From Gnetum montanum (taxonomy: Eukaryota; Streptophyta; Gnetopsida; Gnetales; Gnetaceae), in the NCBI GenBank assembly GCA_015680685.1, contig MNCI01016437.1, forward strand, positions 114,000 to 159,525: a stretch of DNA of 45,526 bases. The letters run 5' to 3'. A program made the translations under genes and the position numbers. The notes under the pieces are model-generated. The model was not told where the DNA came from, did not search any database, and saw only the letters and a program-made list of their open reading frames with translations. This document shows positions 1-6,608 of this stretch, one piece after another. How positions within the stretch are numbered: position 1 is the stretch's first letter; every line of letters starts with the position of its first letter.

Positions 1-27
1 GAGTGTAGGGGTACCTCGCCACTCACA
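1..27 (+). repeat. 3' end of the 5' LTR of E1 (partial)
   Basis: Bases 1-27 match the last bases of the LTR at 5540-6608 (GAGTGTAGGGGTACCTCGCC and then ACTCA). Here the end reads ACTCACA rather than ACTCATCA, a one-base difference next to the primer site. The rest of the LTR is outside the window. Confidence 0.88.
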
Positions 28-28
28 T

Positions 29-46
29 TGGTGCCGTTGCCGGGGA
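29..46 (+). other. Primer binding site, tRNA-Asp type (E1)
   Basis: TGGTGCCGTTGCCGGGGA lies two bases from the LTR end. Apart from one T for C, it is complementary to the 3' end of plant tRNA-Asp (which ends ...CGGCGCCA). Athila-group Ty3/gypsy elements are known to use this primer. The same site recurs at 38547-38564 in E3. Confidence 0.87.
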
Positions 47-174
47 CTAAGTGTTTTGTACGCCAATTTAACATAAGGGATATCACTCACATCGTTGTGA
101 GCTTAAAACGAACCTTAGGGTTAATCAGTTAATATAGAACAAAATAATAACGGTGAAGTTGCACACCAATAAAA

Positions 175-3100
175 ATGGCTTCTTCTCACGAAATCAACTC
201 ACCTAAGGACAATACAGGAGAAAGTCAGCATCATACACATAACCGCAATCAACCATGTCCTCAACAGGCTAAGGTCACATATACTCATCCCGATGAGTAT
301 GTGCCAGATTTTACCTTTGTTTTCCATCAAGATGAGCAACTGCGGTGGAGAGACATGCAAGGTAACATTGTGTTACCCCCAGATCGCTCTGCTTCCAACA
401 TGCTTTTCCGTGCCTTGGTACGGTATGGCATGCAAGAGCTGATTACTGAATACGTTGCGGATGATTACACTCTGAGGGATTATCGTCCCACAAAAGCCCA
501 ACGTATTCGGGATGCAAGGCAGGAGAGCCAACATTCACTACTGAAGGGCAAGGTTTCCCACGTCATTAGTGAAATAGGAGACGAGGAACCCCTCACAACG
601 GGTTTCTTAGAAAATGATGTTCCTCCTCCTCACTCTGGTGAAGAGGTTAGGCATCAGGGCCTTAGATCAACGATACACATTCCAGGCTCTGATCCCCGTG
701 AGCACAAGCTGTTCACGGCAGGAACAATCACTCACACTAATGACAGACATGCAGATCGTCACAACGATCGGGGCCGAAGCAGCCGAAGAGAAGGCAAGAA
801 ACATCACCATGGTGATGGATCCCCTTCTTCTTCCCCTTCATCACATCATTCACCCTCTCCTTCCACATCTGGGCGCAGCCACCATGAGCATAACGCGGAA
901 AGTAAAGGTAGAAGAGATGAAATGCCTCGACAAGAAGGTCGAGAGGAGTTAGGACAAGGACAAGGACGTAGGGAGAATAGGGAACCACAACGTAGACATC
1001 ACAGACGTCATGAAAGAGATGATCATGACGAACCCCTATTCGCAACCCGAAGTATGCTTGACATTAGAGAGGCAGTTAGGATTCCCACAAGGCATTTGAA
1101 AGACAGTAGGATCAAGCGTTTGGATATAAATAATATCCCACGTTTTGAAGGGGGATACAACGCTGATCCTCAACATCATTTACAGGCATTCCACGACGCC
1201 TGTGCCTTGCAGAACATAGACAATGAGTGGCAGAAACTCAAGTTGTTCCCAAGGACACTCACTAAAGAAGCGGAAAGCTGGTACCGGTCCTTAGAACCGG
1301 AAACCATCAGGAGGTGGAGTACGATGCTCGAATTGTTCAACAACAAATATCAAACGTACTCCAGAGTGTCTAACTTGCGTAAGCAGATCCAAGGCTGGAA
1401 ACAAGGAGCTCATGAATCCTTGGATGCTGCCATGGCCCGTTACTACACATTGCTACATCGTTGCCCGGGCCATGGGTACGCTAAGCGGGATCAACTTCGC
1501 CACCTCGTGGATGGGCTACGAAATGAAACGAGAAGAACTCTTGGGACTTACGCCCAAGGGAGACTCTCCCAACTAAGAGCCCATGAAGTTGAAGTATTGT
1601 TGGAACAAGTAGCGCAAGAAGAGGGTGAGCTACGGAAAAGAGAAAGTGCGGAGGAATACAACCGTGATCCCTCCCTTCGTAAGAAGGGAGTGAAATTCTG
1701 TGATGAGGAGGATGAGTCACCACTCGAAGAGTTGGTGAACAGGAAAACTGTGCCGATCCAAAAGTTAACAACGGAGGTATCGGCTAAGGTAGACCAAATG
1801 TGGGATTCCTTAGACTCACGAATAGAAACAGTCCTGAAAATAGTAGAAGAGTCTAAGGATGAGCAAAGTAGTGATAAAAGCAAGAACATGCGGAGAAACT
1901 TTAACCCTGCACATAACAAGGGTAAGGGAAAAATCTCTAACTCCGATGAGGCTGAAAATTCTGATTCAGACAATGACGGTGGATGTGAGGTCTGCTATTA
2001 TGACCATCCTAAGGGATGTTGTCCAATCATCTCACATCTGCAGGAGTCTGGGGTGTATGCATTAAACCCAAGACTTAATCAACGGCAAACACCCAGAAGG
2101 TTACCTTATCCACAAGGTAACCCGAGGCAGTTCCACCAACCCTTGACGTATTATCCAAGTGGAACACCTCCGCAGCCCATCGAGCAACATCAGCAGTGGC
2201 AATACCCACAGTCATGGGGGATGCCACAGCCAACACATCGATACCCTTACCGGCAGCCTGATCCTTATGGTTATTATGTGCAGCAGCCAGTTTCTCCAGG
2301 TGACGCTATGAGTCACACTCCACGCCGTCACTACTACGCTCGGGAGTACTTCAGAAGGACTCCTTCTCCTCCGGGAGACATTCCACATTCTGTCCATCCT
2401 CTAACTCCACCCGCACCTTTTCCTCAAGTAGTTCCCATAACACCTCCTGCTCCAACAATGCAAGGGGAATTACCTACCCAACCGCAGCAACGTCACGCCG
2501 CGAGATCTGTAAATATTCAGAGTGTAAATATCCAACCGGACACTAGTTCTGGCGATAACTGTACAAAAAGGAGACCCTTTTTCAGAACTAGGAGCCCGGA
2601 TAGGCTCTCGCAACAACAAGCGGACGGGTATATGTATAGGCCTCTAACTACTAACACTTCGGAGCACCCTTCAGTCCAAGGGAATGTAACGCATACGGTT
2701 ATGCTAACACATACCGTAACTGACTGGATCAAGGTAGGCCACCTTCCCAGGAAACTAACTGATCCTGGGAGTCCCTTTATTCATTTGCAGATCGCTGGGA
2801 ATGCACCACATCGAGCTCTTCTTGACTCAGGTTCCGGAGTCAACTTAATTTCGCGAAAGATGTATCACGCCTGGAACCTGCCCCAACTTAAGAAGAGCAA
2901 CATCCAACTAGAGCTGGCAGACCAGTCCATCACTATTCCCTTGGGTTTGGTGGAGGACGTTATTACCACTGTGTGTGGTTGGTCCTACCCAGCGGATTTC
3001 CTAGTGATCGATGTTAACAACAACGAAGGGGACTTCCCAATTATAATGGGAAGGGCATGGCTAAGCACAGTAGATGCATGCCTTAGGATCCGTGATCTTT

Positions 3101-3519
3101 CCTTGGAAATCTCCAAGATAAACATATGTGGAAAGATCGAGAAGAGGATAGTTCCATGCATCACATACAGTGATTCATCGGGTGATGACACGGAGGAAAT
3201 GTCTCCATGTCACAGGTGTGCCCAGGAAACTCTGCAACAAAGATGCCTGTATGTAGCAACCACACAAGAAGTAGTAGACACCCCGTGGTTGACAGCTTCT
3301 CATAAGAGCAAACAAATATGCATGGAACGAACTGAGGCAACTCATGCCAACAACCGTGGCATAGACACATTGGAACGTGAGCGTCGCCAACTTCCAACCC
3401 TGAATTTAAGATCATCAATTGGGAGAAGTTGGGCACTGCTTAGAAATTCAAATAGGCGCTCACTACTTCGGATCTCTCCCTCACAACTCAGTCATGGGGG
3501 AGATGGCCACCTATGCTAA
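175..3519 (+). CDS. Gag-protease polyprotein of an Athila-like retrotransposon, intact
   Basis: This 1114-codon ORF encodes the particle protein and aspartic protease of the element. Residues 1-300 are a charged, His/Arg/Ser-rich leader. Residues about 330-450 are a retrotransposon Gag domain (FEGG, then LFPRTLTKEAESWYRSL and WKQG motifs). About 490-570 is acidic and probably coiled. A zinc-knuckle-like cluster with C604, C607, H611 and C615/C616 (CX2CX3HX3CC) follows, then a Pro/Gln-rich linker. The protease lies at about 860-1000, with the catalytic triad D884-S885-G886 and the flap-side motif IIMGRAW near 956-962. The decayed relatives read D-L-G at this place. No RT follows; the last 30 codons run across a pol-deletion joint and end inside a polypurine-like tract. 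The ATG at 175 is the first of the frame and lies 128 bases after the primer site. The intact frame among broken copies suggests recent or selected activity. Confidence 0.9.
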   Translation: MASSHEINSPKDNTGESQHHTHNRNQPCPQQAKVTYTHPDEYVPDFTFVFHQDEQLRWRDMQGNIVLPPDRSASNMLFRALVRYGMQELITEYVADDYTLRDYRPTKAQRIRDARQESQHSLLKGKVSHVISEIGDEEPLTTGFLENDVPPPHSGEEVRHQGLRSTIHIPGSDPREHKLFTAGTITHTNDRHADRHNDRGRSSRREGKKHHHGDGSPSSSPSSHHSPSPSTSGRSHHEHNAESKGRRDEMPRQEGREELGQGQGRRENREPQRRHHRRHERDDHDEPLFATRSMLDIREAVRIPTRHLKDSRIKRLDINNIPRFEGGYNADPQHHLQAFHDACALQNIDNEWQKLKLFPRTLTKEAESWYRSLEPETIRRWSTMLELFNNKYQTYSRVSNLRKQIQGWKQGAHESLDAAMARYYTLLHRCPGHGYAKRDQLRHLVDGLRNETRRTLGTYAQGRLSQLRAHEVEVLLEQVAQEEGELRKRESAEEYNRDPSLRKKGVKFCDEEDESPLEELVNRKTVPIQKLTTEVSAKVDQMWDSLDSRIETVLKIVEESKDEQSSDKSKNMRRNFNPAHNKGKGKISNSDEAENSDSDNDGGCEVCYYDHPKGCCPIISHLQESGVYALNPRLNQRQTPRRLPYPQGNPRQFHQPLTYYPSGTPPQPIEQHQQWQYPQSWGMPQPTHRYPYRQPDPYGYYVQQPVSPGDAMSHTPRRHYYAREYFRRTPSPPGDIPHSVHPLTPPAPFPQVVPITPPAPTMQGELPTQPQQRHAARSVNIQSVNIQPDTSSGDNCTKRRPFFRTRSPDRLSQQQADGYMYRPLTTNTSEHPSVQGNVTHTVMLTHTVTDWIKVGHLPRKLTDPGSPFIHLQIAGNAPHRALLDSGSGVNLISRKMYHAWNLPQLKKSNIQLELADQSITIPLGLVEDVITTVCGWSYPADFLVIDVNNNEGDFPIIMGRAWLSTVDACLRIRDLSLEISKINICGKIEKRIVPCITYSDSSGDDTEEMSPCHRCAQETLQQRCLYVATTQEVVDTPWLTASHKSKQICMERTEATHANNRGIDTLERERRQLPTLNLRSSIGRSWALLRNSNRRSLLRISPSQLSHGGDGHLC
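3490..3500 (+). other. Internal polypurine-like tract 1 of E1
   Basis: AGTCATGGGGG, followed by AGATGG. It matches the tract next to the 3' LTR (5527-5537) and lies at the end of the gag-protease ORF. The same position is kept in E2 (14837-14847) and E3 (42014-42024). It may prime extra plus-strand DNA; that role is inferred. Confidence 0.5.
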
Positions 3520-3537
3520 TCATATGGGGCCCTCAGT

Positions 3538-3717
3538 TCTTTTTCAGTTTTTGTTTTACACGTTTTTGTTTTACAACGTTTTTGTTTTTCACATTTTTGT
3601 TTTACAATTTCTTTAACTTTTCTAATTTTTGTTTTACAACTTTCTTTAACTTTTCTTGTTTTTGTTTTACAACATCGTTATATTTTTCTATCTTTTTGTG
3701 TGTGTGTGTGTGTGTGT
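3538..3717 (+). repeat. T-rich tandem repeat and (TG)n in the 3' region of E1
   Basis: Imperfect tandem copies of a unit close to TTTTTGTTTTACAC run from about 3538 to 3680 and end in a (GT)n run at about 3697-3717. Counterparts lie at 14882-15010 (E2, no TG run) and 42059-42292 (E3). Short ORFs here are low-complexity Phe-rich translations and not genes. Confidence 0.8.
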
Positions 3718-4360
3718 CATCCATCATGTAAATTCGTCACCCAATAAGTGTTCGGGCCGATGGGATGAACTGTTTTTCATTAATTGCTAATGTTTGGTTT
3801 TTACCTTTAAGTTACATTGTTGATACTAAGGTATGTTCTTTTGATATGGCAGGCAATGAGATCACTTCATCCATCCATCCATCAAGTCTATGGTTTCCCT
3901 TGGCTTGGAAATGTACAGTTCCCTTCCAATAAGAACTTTAACGAACCAGTGACTGGGCATTTCTCAAACTAAGGAAGGACTCAAGGATTTGAAACGGGTG
4001 TGACTTCAAGGGAACTTGGTGCTCTTGTGTTGGTCATTCACTTGGGTGCTTGGATGTTTTCTTCTTGGGTTTTCTTACCGTTCCGATGTAACCCAATAAT
4101 CGGAAGCTGAGACAATAAAAATAAAGAAGTCTTTGCATGGTGTGGTCCCCACGCATAAAAACACAAAACAAAAAAAAGAAGAAAAAAAATGGAAAAACAG
4201 AAAAAAGAGAAGAAGAAAAAGCTAAAAAGCTAAAAGTGAGGATTCAAAGCACACCCCTTAGACGGAATAAATTTGGGCTGCAAGCACTGGTTATGGAACC
4301 AAAGTGTTCCCTCTAACTAAGGCCCTTCTCGCTTCCCATTCTCTCTGTTGTTTCGTCGGA

Positions 4361-4639
4361 ATGGTGGTGGCTTCTCGAAGTTGCATCCTTGTTACCCAAG
4401 TGGATGATTTAACCAACTGCATTGATGCGAAGTCACTGGAAGTGGTTGGTTTGAGCCCAGAGTTGGAATGAGATTCGCCAAGTCACATTAATCATGTAAC
4501 ACACAAGGGGCTGTACACCACCTTGTTCTTGGGATTCCATTCCACTTCTCTTCTTCCCATCCTTCTCTCCATTGTTCACCTCATTGCCGGTTGTATCATT
4601 GTATATACTTTAGTTGATGCTTTGTTTTCTTTTTGGTAA
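4361..4639 (+). pseudogene. Short hydrophobic reading frame in the env-like position (E1)
   Basis: A 92-codon frame starts at ATG 4361 and is closed by TAA at 4637-4639, with one in-frame TGA at 4469-4471. The translated pieces match by eye those at 15606-15884 (E2) and 42869-43183 (E3). All three share a stretch like KSLEVVGLSPELE, then HKGLYTT, then a long hydrophobic C-terminal part that could span a membrane. In Athila elements an env-like ORF occupies this place between pol and the 3' LTR. No envelope family is recognised, so the env-like label rests on position and hydrophobicity only. Confidence 0.4.
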
Positions 4640-4935
4640 ATTCTTCCGGTTAAGACTTTAACTCTTGTTTCCAAAGGACATTCCCAGAGCCCACGGACTC
4701 TTTGAATGTGGGATTGTCAGGGCATTAAGGGCATGAGCCTGCTTTGGGGAGGACCCACTGACATTCCTATTTGGAACATTAGTTAACTTCTTTTCCTTAA
4801 CGTTTTGCAATTAATTAACATTTTTGTTCATTTCCATCATGACATCCTTTTTATCGATGCCATAGTTGTCCCTTTTTACCTATCATTCCTATTCCTTTTC
4901 TCTCTCCATTCTAACGCTACCGGAGGTTCGCGATT

Positions 4936-4946
4936 AGTCATGGGGG
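4936..4946 (+). other. Internal polypurine-like tract 2 of E1
   Basis: AGTCATGGGGG, followed by TACGGGG and preceded by GGAGGTTCGCGATT. It is identical to the tract next to the LTR. Counterparts are at 16184-16194 (E2) and 43482-43492 (E3). Confidence 0.5.
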
Positions 4947-5097
4947 TACGGGGCCTGATTTTTCGATTTTTATCCTAAGCCCCGGATTTTTTCGTTTTTC
5001 TTCCTAACCCCTATACCTTCGGTAGTCATCATCTATATTTTCCCAGATCCATATCAGCCATACCACACCTTAGCCAGTGAACCTAAACCGAAGCAAG

Positions 5098-5157
5098 GTA
5101 TGCTTTACTTAATGATTCAATTACCCTTGCTAATATATGATGGTGTTGTGTGTGCAG
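5098..5157 (+). other. Candidate mini-intron in the 3' region of E1
   Basis: A 60-base segment starts with GTATGC after AAG, carries a branch-point-like TTGCTAAT, and ends TTGTGTGTGCAG directly before ATG 5158. E3 keeps the donor, the branch-like motif and the CAG at 43617-43677. In E2 the matching site reads CAA instead of CAG (16369-16371). Splicing is inferred from the signals only. Confidence 0.4.
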
Positions 5158-5364
5158 ATGGCAATCATACAACAACGGAATGGATCTGGAGCAGACACTT
5201 GGAATGGAGCAGCGCTGAAGCAGCATGCAAGGAGTGGAATTGATAATGCGCTTACAGATGGACAACGAAAGGCGCAATCTAGGCGTTGGCAGCAACAAGA
5301 CTCTTCTTCTTTCTTCTCTTCTATTCTCTCTCCTCTTTTCTCTCAGCTGCCAACTGTGGCCTGA
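5158..5364 (+). CDS. Short ORF after the candidate splice acceptor, unknown function
   Basis: A 68-codon frame starts at the ATG immediately after the acceptor-like CAG and opens with MAIIQQRNGSG. E2 has an open version at about 16372-16560 (MAMTQTMNWD...). E3 starts MAIMQ and then has a stop. The C-terminal half is Ser/Phe-rich. Homology between copies is clear in the DNA but weak in the protein, so coding status is doubtful. No known family is recognised. Confidence 0.25.
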   Translation: MAIIQQRNGSGADTWNGAALKQHARSGIDNALTDGQRKAQSRRWQQQDSSSFFSSILSPLFSQLPTVA

Positions 5365-5526
5365 TGTCATTGTAATAAGGTGTTCACCCATGTTGTCATG
5401 AACACCAGTTTTTGTCAAGTCTTGTAATAAAGACCGTTCACATGTCATCCCATTAGTTCCATTTTCCCTAATAATCCCATACCTACCTGATATCATTGTA
5501 AGGAACTCGAGGACGAGTTTTCATTC

Positions 5527-5537
5527 AGTCATGGGGG
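5527..5537 (+). other. Polypurine tract next to the 3' LTR of E1
   Basis: AGTCATGGGGG and then TA lie directly before the LTR start TGATGAG at 5540. This is the expected plus-strand priming site. Confidence 0.85.
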
Positions 5538-5563
5538 TATGATGAGACGCGGTTTACACTAGG

Positions 5564-5642
5564 CCGCGATATCGCATCCCATGCGATATCGCGTACGCGA
5601 TATCGCGTCTTCTCCTGCGATATCGCGTACGCGATATCGCGT
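5564..5642 (+). promoter_or_regulatory. Array of GCGATATCGC palindromes in U3
   Basis: Five GATATC cores (5568, 5585, 5599, 5619, 5633) lie mostly in GCGATATCGC(G) context, 15-80 bp upstream of the TATA box at 5657. The array is kept, with other spacing, in E3 (37963-38062 and 44047-44126) and, with CpG decay, in E2 (about 16770-16845). A role as a cluster of transcription-factor sites is inferred. Confidence 0.6.
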
Positions 5643-5656
5643 CCCGCCGCCATATC

Positions 5657-5666
5657 TATAAATAAG
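5657..5666 (+). promoter_or_regulatory. TATA box of the E1 LTR
   Basis: TATAAATAAG, followed by AGGCGGC. The same box is at 38076-38085 and 44143-44152 (E3), is degenerate at 16872-16881 (E2), and is inverted at 18195-18204. Confidence 0.65.
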
Positions 5667-5910
5667 AGGCGGCACTCCCTTCATTTCCCAATCCTGGCTA
5701 GTGTAGCGAAGCTCTGGCAGATTGATCACTCCAGAGTTAGAATTTTTCCCCATGTGCCCGCAGTAGGAGTCCTAGAGTGAACGGCTCTTTATTCGAGCAG
5801 CTTGTAACCTGAACCCAAGTTGTGTACGGCAATAAAGACGAACTTGTTTGGATAAACCTTGCAGCACGTGGTTTCATTTATTGCTTTATTTCCTGCTTTC
5901 CTAGTGCGTT

Positions 5911-6330
5911 CAAGTACGACTTGATTACGAGCGTCTACGGACGTGTACGGCTAGTCAAGGAATCGGCTGCTTGACGCAATGCATGAGTACGACTCAATTA
6001 CGAGCATTGGATGCTTGGTAACCCAGTAGCGTATTCCAGGATTCTGCGCTTGGTAACTCCCGGGTCTAATGTGTACGGCTAGTTGAGGAATCGGCTGCTC
6101 ATTGCTAGGCTAGATCGTGTGATAAGTACGACTTAGTTACGAGCACCCACGGGTGTGTACGGCTGGCTAAGGAATCGGCTGCTTATCACACGTAGGCTAA
6201 ATAGGTGCCTCAGTACGACCACTTCGAGCACTTGCGTTACGTGTGGCGATCCCAGTAACGATTAGCGTTTGGTAAGCTGCAGTTGCATAGTTCAGGGTGT
6301 GTCCGGCAAGTGGGAACGGATGCTGACGCT
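5911..6330 (+). repeat. Minisatellite expansion within the LTR
   Basis: The motif AGTACGACT..ATTACGAGC recurs near 5911, 5986 and 6124, and in a weaker form near 6212. GTGTACGGCTAG..AAGGAATCGGCTGCT recurs near 5942, 6071 and 6155, with a relic GTGTCCGGCAAGTGGGAACGG near 6299. The LTRs of E3 have only the single relic form. The inverted solo LTR at 17467-18309 holds an intermediate version. Confidence 0.75.
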
Positions 6331-6608
6331 AGTTAAATTAGACTTAGATCTTAGTTAGAGTTAGTTTAGTTTTCTCAACCCTTCTCCTGGTAGCATAGAA
6401 GATAAGCCAAAAATACCAAAAAAATCATATACCTCAGACTTGCTTAACCATACACCGTGACACTTACAAGCAAGCCTGGGAAGACAACGAACGATTAACC
6501 CCAAGTGTTTCTTGTGGCGTTAAGGCATTTAGTCTGCGGAGTTCGACCGGATCGCGCGTGTACGCTCGTTTCGTATGGTGGAGTGTAGGGGTACCTCGCC
6601 ACTCATCA

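Larger units (their letters stand above)
1..6608 (+). mobile_element. Athila-like element 1 (E1), gag-protease only, non-autonomous
   Basis: The element runs from the last bases of a 5' LTR (1-27), through a tRNA-Asp type primer site (29-46), a gag-protease ORF (175-3519) and a long 3' region, to a polypurine tract and a full 3' LTR (5540-6608). No reverse transcriptase, RNase H or integrase is present between the protease and the 3' LTR, although the related element at 6609-18422 carries them there. This is the layout of a TR-GAG-type non-autonomous element. The coding region is open over 1114 codons and is CpG-rich compared with the decayed neighbour, so this is the youngest copy in the window. 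The 3' LTR is followed directly by CCAGA and then by gag sequence of the neighbour, which suggests that E1 is nested inside that element. Its own 5' LTR lies upstream of the window. Confidence 0.88.
5540..6608 (+). repeat. 3' LTR of E1, 1069 bp, with an internal minisatellite
   Basis: The LTR starts TGATGAG and ends CTCATCA, a 7-bp inverted terminal pair. From the start it holds five copies of a palindrome built on GCGATATCGC (5564-5642), a TATA box TATAAATAAG (5657-5666) and a transcribed part. It is about 250 bp longer than the LTRs of E2 and E3 because a segment with TACGACTYRATTACGAGC and GTGTACGGCTAGTCAAGGAAT is repeated three to four times between about 5911 and 6330. It is followed at 6609 by CCAGA and decayed gag sequence. 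Confidence 0.9.

Noticed and set aside
737-1045. Antisense ORF inside E1 gag, and similar ones at 1548-1973 and 3161-3436
   Set aside because: Mirror frames of a coding region with no family resemblance.
3513-3731. Phe-rich ORFs over the T-rich repeat (also 41943-42332)
   Set aside because: Products of a 14-bp T-rich repeat and a TG run, not proteins.
5083-5496. 137-codon antisense ORF in the E1 3' region
   Set aside because: Not kept in E2; a similar antisense frame in E3 (43629-44024) reflects shared DNA, and the sequence is low-complexity Arg/Glu and Ser-rich.
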